Positions 9,133-17,123 of a stretch of 41,237 bases of DNA are shown here, piece after piece. The notes under the pieces are model-generated. The model was given only the letters and a program-made list of their open reading frames with translations, had not been told where the DNA came from and ran no database searches. Both the position numbers and the translations under genes were made by a program. The stretch comes from Propionibacteriaceae bacterium (GTDB taxonomy: Bacteria > Actinomycetota > Actinomycetes > Propionibacteriales > Propionibacteriaceae). The stretch covers positions 1 through 41,237 of the forward strand of contig JADKFR010000010.1 in the NCBI GenBank assembly GCA_016717345.1. Direction: 5' to 3'. How positions within the stretch are numbered: position 1 is the stretch's first letter; every line of letters starts with the position of its first letter.

Positions 9133-10326
9133 ATGACCATCACCTCCACCATCGAAGCGGCCTGGTGGCCGCCGGCGGAGGTTCACGCCCAAATCGCCGG
9201 GCACGTCCGCGCGGCCTCTTCGACCATGACCACCGCGGCGATGGCCCGGATCGCGGAACGCCATCCCTGGTTCGCCGAACTCAACGCCGAACATCGCTCC
9301 TGGATCACCCTGGTCGCCCGCACGGGCATCGACGGATTCGTCGACTGGTTCGCCGCCAAGGGCGACACGGCCGCGCCGGGAAGCATCTTCGACGCCGCGC
9401 CCCGGGCGTTGGCTCGCCGGATCAGCCTGCAGCAGACCGTCGACCTCGTGCGCACCACGATCGAGACCGTCGAGCGTGAGATCGCGCTGCTCCCCGAGGC
9501 CGACCAGCCGGCGCTGCGGCTGGGCATCGTCCACTACTCGCGGGAAATCGCGTTCGCCGCCGCGGACATCTACGCCCGGGCAGCTGAGGTGCGAGGCGCT
9601 TGGGATGCCCGGCTGGAGGCCCTGGTGGTGGATGCGGTGATTCGCGGCGACGCCGACGAGTCAGTGGTGTCCCGGGCCTCCACCCTGGGCTGGTCCTCCC
9701 CCGAGGGCATCGCGGTCGTCATCGGCGCGACGCCGGCTGACCCCGGCCAGGCCATCGAAACCATCCGGCAGATCGCCGGCCGTCATGGTTGCGACGTGTT
9801 GGCGGCCCCCCAGGGGGACCGCCTGGTCGTCGTGGTGGGCGGCGGACTGGAGTCCATGGACGACCTTTCGAGGCTGGTCGGCGAGTTCGACAGCCAGTTC
9901 GGGCCCGGCCACGTGGTGATCGGTCCGGTCGTGGACAACCTCAGTGACGCCGCTCGCAGCGCCAGGGCGGCACTGTCCGGGCTGCGCGCCGCTCATGCCT
10001 GGCCGGACGCCCCCCGTCCGGTCGCGTCGGTGGACCTGCTGCCAGAGCGCGTGCTCGCTGGGGATGGCCATGCCAGGCGACTGCTGGCCACCGAGGTCTA
10101 CGCACCTCTCGTCGCGGCCGGTGGCGATCTGGCGGCCACGCTGGACGAGTTCCTGGCCCAGGGCGGATCAGTGGAGGCGACTGCTCGGGCCCGCTATATC
10201 CATGCCAACACGGTGCGCTATCGATTGCGCCGTATCCAGGAGATCACCGGTTACGCGGCCGGGGACCCCCGGGAGGCCTACGTTCTGCAGTTGTCCTTGA
10301 CCCTGGGACGCCTGCTGAGTCACTGA
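9133..10326 (+). CDS. fasR: FasR-like PucR-family activator of fatty-acid synthesis
   Basis: The 397-aa protein has a PucR-type C-terminal helix-turn-helix (HTH_30): LDEFLAQGGSVEATARARYI then HANTVRYRLRRIQEITGY near 338-378. A GGDEF-like/CdaR central part precedes it (GIAVVIGATPADPGQAIETI to DRLVVVVGGGLE). The N-terminal helical part (WWPPAEVHAQIAGHVRAA, RHPWFAELNAEHRSWITLV) resembles FasR proteins of Streptomyces and Mycobacterium. In those genera FasR activates the adjacent fab/acc genes and responds to long acyl-CoA. Its place directly before fabD supports the same role here. The ATG at 9133 follows AAGGGAGGGCAAGG. The stop codon lies inside a short duplicated sequence (see repeat at 10314). 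Confidence 0.92.
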   Translation: MTITSTIEAAWWPPAEVHAQIAGHVRAASSTMTTAAMARIAERHPWFAELNAEHRSWITLVARTGIDGFVDWFAAKGDTAAPGSIFDAAPRALARRISLQQTVDLVRTTIETVEREIALLPEADQPALRLGIVHYSREIAFAAADIYARAAEVRGAWDARLEALVVDAVIRGDADESVVSRASTLGWSSPEGIAVVIGATPADPGQAIETIRQIAGRHGCDVLAAPQGDRLVVVVGGGLESMDDLSRLVGEFDSQFGPGHVVIGPVVDNLSDAARSARAALSGLRAAHAWPDAPRPVASVDLLPERVLAGDGHARRLLATEVYAPLVAAGGDLAATLDEFLAQGGSVEATARARYIHANTVRYRLRRIQEITGYAAGDPREAYVLQLSLTLGRLLSH

Positions 10327-10351
10327 TAGGTCGCTGAGTCACTGATAGGTC
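10314..10351 (+). repeat. 19-bp tandem duplication across the fasR stop codon
   Basis: The 19-mer GCTGAGTCACTGATAGGTC occurs twice head to tail (10314-10332 and 10333-10351). The first copy contains the fasR stop codon TGA; the second is non-coding. Removing one copy leaves the same protein end, so it looks like a recent slippage duplication. Confidence 0.9.
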
Positions 10352-10352
10352 G

Positions 10353-10436
10353 GTGAGAACCTCTCAGAAACGCCCGACTTCCACAACGCAAAAGGGCTTG
10401 TCCGGCGGCGCGAACCGCCAGGCAGTTGTGAGAACC
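10353..10436. promoter_or_regulatory. Candidate FasR control region upstream of fabD
   Basis: The fasR-fabD gap contains the 9-mer GTGAGAACC twice in direct orientation, at 10353-10361 and 10428-10436, 75 bp apart. It also contains the inverted pair CACAAC (10382-10387) and GTTGTG (10425-10430), and a small hairpin GGCGG/CCGCC at 10404-10419. In Streptomyces and Mycobacterium FasR binds just upstream of the fabD operon, so these repeats are the best candidates. No binding data are available from sequence alone. Confidence 0.35.
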
Positions 10437-10509
10437 CTACAAAACTGGGCCGGAGAATTTCGTCGCGTCCGTGGCCCCACGGGGGCCCGAATCGCGCGAA
10501 AGTAGATCC

Positions 10510-11721
10510 GTGCTCGCAATCGTCGCACCTGGACAAGGTGCTCAAACGCCCGGTTTCCTCGCCCCCTGGCTGGCTGAAGGCCGCGTCGCGGATCGCCTCA
10601 ATTGGCTGTCGACCGTCGCCGGTATCGATCTGGCCCACTACGGTACGCAGGCCGACGCCGAAACCATCCGGGACACCGCTGTCGCCCAGCCGCTGCTGGT
10701 CGCGGCCGGCCTGGTCGCTGCCCTGGAACTGTTCCCCTCCCCCGCCGACGCGGTGCGTCGGGTCGGCGTCGCGGCGGGCCACAGCGTCGGCGAAATCACT
10801 GCCGCTGCCGGAACGGGCGTGTTGAGCGCCGAGCAGGCCATGGTGCTGGTGCGGGAACGCGGCAACCAGATGGCCGCCGCCAGCGCGGCCCGTCCGACGT
10901 CGATGATGGCGGTCATCGGCGGAGACGCCACCGAGGTGCTGGCCGCCATCGAGGCCGCCGGGCTGACGCCCGCCAACAACAACGGCTCCGGTCAGGTGGT
11001 GGCCGCGGGAACGGTCGAGCAACTGGCCGAGTTCGCAGCCAATCCCCCTGCCAAGGCGCGACTGATCCAGCTCAGCGTCGCCGGCGCCTTCCACACCGTC
11101 CACATGGAACCGGCCGTCGCCCACCTGGCGAGGCTGTCGCGTGCCATCACGACCCACGACCCTCGCACGCGGCTGTTGTCGAATGCCGACGGAAGCGTGG
11201 TGCAGAGCGGCGCCGACTACCTGGCACGGCTGGTCAAGCAGGTGGCGAACCCGGTTCGTTGGGACCTGTGCATGCAGACGATGGCCGACCTCGGTGTCAC
11301 CGGACTGCTCGAACTCCCGCCGTCCGGCACCCTGACCGGTATCGCGAAGCGCAACCTCAAGGGCGTCGAGTTGTTCTCGTTGAACACCCCCGACCAGATC
11401 CCGGCGGCGCGCGAATTCGTGGTCAAGCACGGCGAGCCAGGCTCCACCTCAGCGATGGGCACCACGCCTGCGTGGATGCTCGTGGTCGCACCCGGCAAGG
11501 GGACGTTCCACCGCGCACCCAACGCCGATATCGGCACCGTCCTGGCCCCTGACAGCGTGATCGGCACCGTCGACACGCTCCGGAACTCGACCACCGTCAC
11601 CACGCCCCACGGCGGCACGATCGTGGAATGGCTCGCCGAAGAGGGCGACCCCGTCGCTCCTGGCCAACCCCTCGTCCGCCTGTACCCGGCGGCAGACAAC
11701 ATCGGAGGAACCGCTTCATGA
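10510..11721 (+). CDS. fabD: Malonyl-CoA:ACP transacylase fused to a biotinyl-like C-terminal domain
   Basis: FabD moves malonyl from CoA to ACP. Of the 403 residues about 310 form the transacylase: the start MLAIVAPGQGAQTPGFLAPW, the nucleophile elbow GHSVGE at 90-95 (Ser92), Arg near 115, and the catalytic His in AGAFHTVHM (His195). A 90-residue extension follows. From 323 it reads LVVAPGKGTFHRAP, then GTIVEWLAEEGDPVAPGQPL, which matches the hammerhead fold of biotin carboxyl carrier domains. Aligned without gaps, the carrier motif EAMKM corresponds to DTLRN (355-359), so Arg358 replaces the biotinylated lysine. The GTG at 10510 is the start because the family N-terminus begins there; an in-frame GTG at 10471 adds 13 unlike residues. 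Ends in an ATGA overlap with fabH. Confidence 0.93.
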   Translation: MLAIVAPGQGAQTPGFLAPWLAEGRVADRLNWLSTVAGIDLAHYGTQADAETIRDTAVAQPLLVAAGLVAALELFPSPADAVRRVGVAAGHSVGEITAAAGTGVLSAEQAMVLVRERGNQMAAASAARPTSMMAVIGGDATEVLAAIEAAGLTPANNNGSGQVVAAGTVEQLAEFAANPPAKARLIQLSVAGAFHTVHMEPAVAHLARLSRAITTHDPRTRLLSNADGSVVQSGADYLARLVKQVANPVRWDLCMQTMADLGVTGLLELPPSGTLTGIAKRNLKGVELFSLNTPDQIPAAREFVVKHGEPGSTSAMGTTPAWMLVVAPGKGTFHRAPNADIGTVLAPDSVIGTVDTLRNSTTVTTPHGGTIVEWLAEEGDPVAPGQPLVRLYPAADNIGGTAS

Positions 11722-12710
11722 CCCTCAAGGCAAGCGTCGGCTCGCCCTTCGCCCGGATCCTTTCGGTCGGGGCAGCGACCCCGTCGCGCGTGATCGACAA
11801 TGAGTACCTGCTGCAGTACATCGATTCCTCGGATGAGTGGATCACACAGCGCACCGGAATCCGGGAGCGTCGCTGGATCGGCGAGGACGAAGACATCAAG
11901 ACGCTGTCGCTGACGGCTGGCAGGCAGGCGATCGAACGGGCCGGCGTCGACGTGGCCGAGATCGACGCGGTCATCCTGTCGACCATCTCCCACTACCACC
12001 AGACCCCGGCCCTGGCGCCGCAACTGGCCACTGAACTCGGGCTCACCGACGCGGCCGCCTTCGACATCTCCGCCGCCTGCGCCGGTTTCAGCTACGGCCT
12101 CGCCCAGGCAGAGGCGCTGGTTCGCTCCGGCCAGGCCCGGTACGTGCTGCTGATCGCCGGCGAAACCATCAGCGAGATCACCGATCTCACCGACCGTGGG
12201 ACCGCTTTCCTCTTCGGGGACGGCGCCGGCGCCGTCCTCGTCGGACCAAGCGAGACCAATGGCATCGGCCCGGTCGTGTGGGGTTCGGACGGCAGCCAGG
12301 CGGGCGTGATCTGGCAGACCAAGAGTTGGCAGGACGCTGTCGCCGACGGCACCTGGCCGAAGCTGGGCATGGACGGCCGCGCGGTGTTCAAGTGGGCGAC
12401 GGGCTTCATCGCCCAGGCCGCAAAGAAGGCCCTCGAGGAGGCCGGGATCACTGCCGACCAGCTTGACGTGTTCATCCCGCACCAGGCCAATAACCGGATC
12501 ACCGACACCCTGCTCCGCTATCTGAAGCTGCCCGAGAACGTGGTGGTCGCCCGGACCATCCAGACCCTCGGCAACAACTCGGCGGCGACCATCCCGATGG
12601 CCATGGACGCCCTGCTCGCCAGCGGTGAAGCCAAGAGCGGTCAGACCGCCCTCATCATCGGCTTCGGCGCCGGCCTGGTCTACGCCGGCCAGGTCATCAC
12701 CCTTCCCTGA
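11718..12710 (+). CDS. fabH: 3-oxoacyl-ACP synthase III
   Basis: FabH starts chain growth by condensing an acyl-CoA primer with malonyl-ACP. The 330-aa protein has the Cys-His-Asn triad: Cys121 in DISAACAGFSYG, His255 in FIPHQANNRI and Asn286 in TLGNNSAAT. The N-terminal SRVIDNEYL, SSDEWITQRTGIRERR and the C-terminal GFGAGLVYAGQ blocks are typical. In actinobacteria such enzymes often prefer branched or propionyl primers, but primer choice cannot be read from sequence here. The ATG at 11718 overlaps the fabD stop by 4 nt, with GGAGGAA about 9 nt upstream inside fabD, so the two are probably translationally coupled. Longer open frames upstream lie inside fabD. Confidence 0.96.
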   Translation: MTLKASVGSPFARILSVGAATPSRVIDNEYLLQYIDSSDEWITQRTGIRERRWIGEDEDIKTLSLTAGRQAIERAGVDVAEIDAVILSTISHYHQTPALAPQLATELGLTDAAAFDISAACAGFSYGLAQAEALVRSGQARYVLLIAGETISEITDLTDRGTAFLFGDGAGAVLVGPSETNGIGPVVWGSDGSQAGVIWQTKSWQDAVADGTWPKLGMDGRAVFKWATGFIAQAAKKALEEAGITADQLDVFIPHQANNRITDTLLRYLKLPENVVVARTIQTLGNNSAATIPMAMDALLASGEAKSGQTALIIGFGAGLVYAGQVITLP

Positions 12711-12762
12711 TTCTCCGGCCCCGCCGGCAGTACACCTCACCTAACAAGGAGAAACGAAAGAT

Positions 12763-13005
12763 ATGGCAACCACCGAAGAGATCCGCGCCCAGCTCGCCGA
12801 ACTCGTCAACGACGTCGCGGGCGTTCCCGTCGAGGACGTCCAGCTCGACAAGTCCTTCGTCGACGACCTCGACGTCGACAGCCTCGCGATGGTCGAGATC
12901 ATCGTCGGCTGCGAGGAGAAGTTCGGCGTCACGATCCCCGACGAGGAGTCCAAGAACCTCAAGACCGTCGGCGACGCCGTCGCCTACGTCGAGGCCCATC
13001 TCTGA
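12763..13005 (+). CDS. acpP: Acyl carrier protein
   Basis: The 80-aa acidic four-helix carrier holds growing acyl chains on phosphopantetheine. The attachment site is Ser40 in DLDVDSLAMVE, and the flanking helices (EEIRAQLAELVNDVAG at the start, NLKTVGDAVAYVEAHL at the end) are standard. AAGGAGAAACG about 8 nt before the ATG is a strong ribosome-binding site, as expected for a very abundant protein. The 52-nt gap from fabH and the hairpin after the stop suggest that the acpP message level is set separately within the operon. Confidence 0.97.
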   Translation: MATTEEIRAQLAELVNDVAGVPVEDVQLDKSFVDDLDVDSLAMVEIIVGCEEKFGVTIPDEESKNLKTVGDAVAYVEAHL

Positions 13006-13018
13006 TCTCACCACCCTG

Positions 13019-13042
13019 GGACGGGGCCAACCGGCCCCGTCC
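13019..13042 (+). terminator. Hairpin between acpP and fabF, probable partial terminator
   Basis: GGACGGGGCC and GGCCCCGTCC form a perfect 10-bp stem with an AACC loop, 13 nt after the acpP stop. There is no long T run (TGATTCCTT follows), and fabF downstream lacks an obvious promoter. A partial terminator or 3'-end stabiliser that raises acpP over fabF is the likely role. Confidence 0.6.
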
Positions 13043-13074
13043 TGATTCCTTCGGCTCTCGGAAGACGACTACCC

Positions 13075-14328
13075 ATGACTGACATTGTGATCACCGGCCT
13101 CGGCGCCACTACTCCGCTGGGCGGCGACCTCGCCTCAACCTGGCAGGCCATGTTGGCCGGCCAGTCCGGCATCACCAGCATCACCGAAGACTGGGCCGCA
13201 GACCTGGCGGTGCGGATCGCGGGCATGGTCAAAGTCGATCCTTCCGAAATCATCGACCGGGTGAAAGCGCGCCGCCTCGACCGGTCGAGCCAACTGGCCC
13301 TGATCGCTGCCCAGGAGGCCTGGACGGATGCGGGCCTGACCTGGGAACTGGAGGGCGAGGTCGACCCGTTGCGACTCAGCGTCTCCATCGCCAGCGGAAT
13401 CGGTGGCCTGCACTCCCTGCTCAACAACTGGGACGCCCAACGTGACAAGGGCCCGCGCCGGGTCAGTCCGTTCACGATCCCGATGCTGATGGCCAACGCG
13501 CCGGCCGCGAATATCGGCCTGGCGGTTCACGCCAAGGCCGGCGTCCACGCCCCCGTCTCTGCCTGCGCCTCCTCGAACGAGGCGATCTCGCTCGGTGTCG
13601 ACCTGCTGCGACTGGGCCGCGCCGACATCGCCGTGGTTGGCGGTACCGAGGCCACCATCCACCCGTTGCCGATCGCAGCCTTCTCGCAGATGCAGGCCCT
13701 GAGCCGTCGCAATGACGAGCCTGAGCGCGCCTCCCGCCCGTGGGACCGCGGCCGCGACGGCTTCGTGATGGCCGAGGGCGCCGCCGTCATGGTCATCGAA
13801 ACGCTCGAGCACGCGAAGGCCCGCGGCGCCACCATCTACGGCACGATTGCCGGAGCCGGCATCACCTCAGACAGCCACGACATCGTGCAGCCCGATCCCT
13901 CGGGCGAAGGCCAGTCCGGCGCCATGCTGAAGGCTCTGGCCGACTCCAAACTCGCGGCCTCCGACATTGTGCACGTCAACGCCCATGGCACCTCGACCCC
14001 GCAGGGCGACGTGACCGAGGCCGGCTCGATCCGCACCGCCCTCGGCGAGGCCGTGGACGGCTGCATCGTGACCAGCACCAAGTCGATGACCGGTCACCTG
14101 CTCGGCGGCGCCGGCGCCCTGGAGACCATCGCGTCGGTGATGGCGCTCCACGACCGGATGGTGCCGCCGACGATCAACCTCGAGGACCCGGAGCCCGGCT
14201 TGGGCATCGACATCGCCTCGGTCCCCCGTCCGTTGCCGGCCGGCGATCTGGCGGCGATCAACAACTCCTTCGGCTTCGGTGGGCATAACGTCGCCGTCGC
14301 CGTCACCAACGCCAACGCGACGCGTTGA
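13075..14328 (+). CDS. fabF: 3-oxoacyl-ACP synthase II
   Basis: FabF elongates acyl-ACP by condensation with malonyl-ACP. The 417-aa product has MTDIVITGLGATTPLGGDL at the start, the nucleophile Cys164 in VSACASSNEAI, the first active His in NAHGTSTPQGD and the second in KSMTGHLLGGAG. The C-terminal NNSFGFGGHNVA glycine loop is complete. The length is normal and no lesion is seen. It lies 69 nt after acpP with the hairpin between them, and 31 nt before the carboxyltransferase gene. Confidence 0.96.
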   Translation: MTDIVITGLGATTPLGGDLASTWQAMLAGQSGITSITEDWAADLAVRIAGMVKVDPSEIIDRVKARRLDRSSQLALIAAQEAWTDAGLTWELEGEVDPLRLSVSIASGIGGLHSLLNNWDAQRDKGPRRVSPFTIPMLMANAPAANIGLAVHAKAGVHAPVSACASSNEAISLGVDLLRLGRADIAVVGGTEATIHPLPIAAFSQMQALSRRNDEPERASRPWDRGRDGFVMAEGAAVMVIETLEHAKARGATIYGTIAGAGITSDSHDIVQPDPSGEGQSGAMLKALADSKLAASDIVHVNAHGTSTPQGDVTEAGSIRTALGEAVDGCIVTSTKSMTGHLLGGAGALETIASVMALHDRMVPPTINLEDPEPGLGIDIASVPRPLPAGDLAAINNSFGFGGHNVAVAVTNANATR

Positions 14329-14359
14329 GCGCCCCACTGACCTGATCAGGAGGACAGCC

Positions 14360-15778
14360 ATGTCCCAGTCCGCTCCGGCACGACCTGCCCGCCTGCCTCG
14401 CGAGGAGGATCCTCGCAACCCGAACCGGCGACTCGCTGCCCTGCTCGATGCCGGGTCACTGAAGCTGATCAGCGCGGACGACACCTCTGGGATGCTCGCC
14501 GCGACGGGCACCATCAACGGTTCCCCCGTGGTGGCGTTCTGCTCCGACGCCACCGTGATGGGTGGTGCGATGGGCGTGGACGGCTGTGAGGTCGTGGTTC
14601 AGGCCTACCGGCGCGCCATGGTCGACCGGGTCCCGATTCTGGGGATCTGGCACTCCGGCGGCGCCCGACTGGCCGAGGGGGTACTCAGCCTGCACGCCGT
14701 AGGTCGCATCTTCCAGGCCATGACGCACGCGTCCGGCACCATCCCGCAGATCTCAATCGTCCTGGGGGCGGCCGCCGGTGGTGCCGCGTACGGTCCGGCG
14801 CTGACCGATGTGGTCATCCTCGCCCCGGAGGGCCGGATCTTCGTCACTGGCCCGGACGTGGTCCGCTCAGTCACCGGCGAGGACGTGGACATGCTCCGCC
14901 TCGGAGGTCCTGACACCCACGAACGACGCTCCGGCGTCGTCCACGTCGTGGCCGACGATGAGGCGGACGCCCTGGCCCGTGGCCGGCAGATCACCAGCCT
15001 GCTCGCGGCGCAAGGTGGGATCGGTTCCGTGCCCGATGCCGATCTGGCCAGCCTGCTGCCCGCCTCCTCCAAGCGCGCCTACGACGTGCACCCGCTGATC
15101 AGCGGCTTGCTCGACGAGGGGTCGGTTTTCGAACTGCACGCCAGGTGGGCCCCGAACGTGACGGTCGCCTTCGGTCGCCTGGGCGGCCGGACGGTCGGCG
15201 TCGTCGCCAACAACCCGCTGCGGTTGGGCGGTTGCCTGGATTCGCTGAGCGCCGAGAAGGCGGCCCGGTTCGTCCGGCTCTGTGACGCCTTCGGGGTGCC
15301 GCTGGTCGTCCTGGTGGACGTCCCCGGCTATCTGCCCGGCGTGGGCCAGGAATGGGACGGGGTGGTGCGGCGCGGCGCCAAGCTGCTCCATGCCTTCGCC
15401 GAAGCGTCGGTACCGCGCGTGACGCTGGTCACCCGAAAGGCCTACGGCGGCGCCTACATCGCCATGAATTCGCGGTCCTTGGGAGCCACCCAGGTGTTCG
15501 CCTGGCCCGGCGCCGAGATCGCCGTGATGGGCCCGGTGGCGGCGATCCGCATCCTGCACCGCCGCAAGCTGGCCGAAGTGCCCGCCGACATGCTCGCGCA
15601 GGTGGAGACCGAACTGGCCGCCGAGCACGAGCAGATCGCCGGCGGCGTCGAAAAGGCCGTCGAGATCGAGGTCGTGGATCGCATCATCACCCCCCAGGAG
15701 ACCCGATCGGCGATCGCCGAAGCCATCCGGCAGGCCGACACCGGCCTCCGCGGGCGTCACACCAACATCCCGCTGTAA
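14360..15778 (+). CDS. accD: Acyl-CoA carboxylase carboxyltransferase (AccD/PccB type)
   Basis: The 472-aa product is a fused-type carboxyltransferase that moves CO2 from biotin to acetyl- or propionyl-CoA, giving malonyl- or methylmalonyl-CoA. The N-half has CSDATVMGGAMGVDG, GIWHSGGARLAEG and LGAAAGGAAYGPALTD (oxyanion glycines). The C-half has VANNPLRLGGCLD, LVDVPGYLPGVGQEWDGVVR and TRKAYGGAYIAMNS. The residue controlling acetyl versus propionyl preference could not be assigned by eye. The ATG at 14360 follows AGGAGGACAG, an excellent ribosome-binding site. As the last gene of the fab operon it most likely supplies malonyl-CoA. The biotinylated alpha subunit is not in the window. Confidence 0.9.
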   Translation: MSQSAPARPARLPREEDPRNPNRRLAALLDAGSLKLISADDTSGMLAATGTINGSPVVAFCSDATVMGGAMGVDGCEVVVQAYRRAMVDRVPILGIWHSGGARLAEGVLSLHAVGRIFQAMTHASGTIPQISIVLGAAAGGAAYGPALTDVVILAPEGRIFVTGPDVVRSVTGEDVDMLRLGGPDTHERRSGVVHVVADDEADALARGRQITSLLAAQGGIGSVPDADLASLLPASSKRAYDVHPLISGLLDEGSVFELHARWAPNVTVAFGRLGGRTVGVVANNPLRLGGCLDSLSAEKAARFVRLCDAFGVPLVVLVDVPGYLPGVGQEWDGVVRRGAKLLHAFAEASVPRVTLVTRKAYGGAYIAMNSRSLGATQVFAWPGAEIAVMGPVAAIRILHRRKLAEVPADMLAQVETELAAEHEQIAGGVEKAVEIEVVDRIITPQETRSAIAEAIRQADTGLRGRHTNIPL

Positions 15779-15780
15779 CC

Positions 15781-15821
15781 GTCGGGGTAGGTCGTCCCTC
15801 GCGAGGGCCGGCCTACCCGAC
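15781..15821. terminator. Bidirectional hairpin between accD and DUF3145
   Basis: An outer inverted repeat (GTCGGGGTAGG at 15781-15791 with CCTACCCGAC at 15812-15821, one bulged G) encloses the perfect palindrome CCCTCGCGAGGG (15796-15807). It separates convergent genes and overlaps the DUF3145 stop codon, so it probably ends both transcripts. Confidence 0.7.
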
Positions 15822-16310
15822 GCGGTGCAGCCAGCGGACGGGGGTGCCCTCCGCGGCGTGGCGGAACGCCTCCAACTCGTCGTCCCACTCGCTGCCCAGC
15901 AGCTCGGTCAGCGTGGCCACCAACGTGCGTCCCCCGAGCGCCTCAGTGACGATGGCCTGCTTGAGTCGCTCCTCATGCACCATCACGTCACCGTGGATTC
16001 CGATGCTCGCTGCGTGGATCCCCAGCCGCGGCGTGTAGCTCCAGCGCATCCCTTCAGCGCTCCCGCAGGGCTCCTCCGTCACCTCGAAGCGGGCTCGCTG
16101 GCAGCGGGTGAGGGCACTGGCTATGGCCGCGCCCGTGCCCGTCCGTCCGGCCCAGGAGTACTCCGCGCGCAGGCTGTGGGGCTCGGCGGGCTGGTCTATC
16201 CAATCGAGGCGCAGCGGCGACCCCATCGCGGCCCCGAGTGCCCACTCGATGTGCGGGCACAGCGCCGCGGGCGCGGAATGGATCAGGATGATCCCGCGCG
16301 TCGTTTCCAT
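15813..16310 (-). CDS. DUF3145 family protein
   Basis: The 165-aa product matches DUF3145, an actinobacterial family of unknown function often found near the fatty-acid genes. Family blocks: TTRGIILIHSAPAALCPHIE at the start, then LRLDWIDQPAEPHSLRAEYS, GTGAAIASALTRCQRARFEV, RWSYTPRLGIHAASIGIHGD and a Trp/acid-rich end (LLGSEWDDELEAFRHAAEG). There is no signal or membrane segment. The ATG at 16310 is the family start and follows GGGGA; an in-frame start at 16373 adds 21 unlike residues. It is convergent with accD. Confidence 0.87.
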   Translation of the reverse strand: METTRGIILIHSAPAALCPHIEWALGAAMGSPLRLDWIDQPAEPHSLRAEYSWAGRTGTGAAIASALTRCQRARFEVTEEPCGSAEGMRWSYTPRLGIHAASIGIHGDVMVHEERLKQAIVTEALGGRTLVATLTELLGSEWDDELEAFRHAAEGTPVRWLHRVG

Positions 16311-16427
16311 ACCGGTCCCCCTTGCCTGAGACGTGCCTTCCCCAGCAATCTCAGCCCTCGAGGGATGCTTCATTGTGCCCCACCCGTCCCGCCTTCACCA
16401 GCCGTCCCGGTGGGCGGTTGCGGTCGC

Positions 16428-17123
16428 TCAGCCGCGGGCCCCGAAGATGGCGGTGCCGATCCGCACCACCGTCGCGCCGTGCGCGATGGCGAGTTCGTAG
16501 TCCCCCGACATACCCATCGACAACTCGTCGTACCGCTGACCGTCGATCCCCCGGGATCGCAACTGTGACTGCAGGTCGGCCAGCAGCGCGAAGCAGGCGG
16601 CGACCCGGGCTCGGTCGGGGGTGTTGGCCGCGATGGTCATCAACCCCCTCACCCGGAGCGCATCCAAGCCCTGCAGGTCGGCCGCAAATCGCAGCACCGC
16701 GTCCGGGGCAAGGCCTGATTTGGTCGTCTCACCGGAGGTGTTCACCTGGATCAGCACGTCGAGGGGGCGTCCCAGTCGCTCCAGGCGTCGTTCCAGGTCG
16801 CGCGCCACGTCGAGGGAGTCCAGGCCGTGGAACTCGGTCGCGTGCGCGGCGATCAGCGCTGCCTTGTTGCGTTGCAGGTGGCCGATCATCACCCAGCCCA
16901 GTCCGGGAAGGTCGGCCAGCTCCGCCGCCTTCGCCGCCAGGTCCTGGGGGCGATTCTCCCCGAATCGGCGGCAGCCGGCGGCGTACGCCGTCCGCACCGC
17001 GGCCGCCGGTCGGGTCTTCGAGACCGGTAGCAGGCGAACTTCGGACGGGTCCCGACCCGCAGCAACACAGGCCGCCGCGATCCGGGCGCGGACAGTCGTC
17101 AGGTTGGCGGCGATGTCGTCCAT
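16428..17123 (-). CDS. YggS-family PLP homeostasis protein
   Basis: The 231-aa protein binds pyridoxal 5'-phosphate in a single alanine-racemase-like barrel and balances free PLP; it has no known enzymatic turnover. The PLP lysine is Lys36 in LLPVSKTRP. Other blocks are GCRRFGENRPQDLAAKAAEL, WVMIGHLQRNKA, VLIQVNTSGETTKSGL, VRGLMTIAAN and the phosphate-binding end ELSMGMSGDYELAIAHGATV and RIGTAIFG. Length is normal. Its ATG (17123) shares one base with the stop of the upstream VWA gene (TGATG), so it is the translationally coupled last gene of the MoxR operon. That is an unusual partner for YggS, which in actinobacteria usually sits near ftsZ/sepF. Confidence 0.93.
   Translation of the reverse strand: MDDIAANLTTVRARIAAACVAAGRDPSEVRLLPVSKTRPAAAVRTAYAAGCRRFGENRPQDLAAKAAELADLPGLGWVMIGHLQRNKAALIAAHATEFHGLDSLDVARDLERRLERLGRPLDVLIQVNTSGETTKSGLAPDAVLRFAADLQGLDALRVRGLMTIAANTPDRARVAACFALLADLQSQLRSRGIDGQRYDELSMGMSGDYELAIAHGATVVRIGTAIFGARG

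Noticed and set aside
14867..15760. 297-codon minus-strand frame
   Set aside because: It is antisense to accD with shadow composition.
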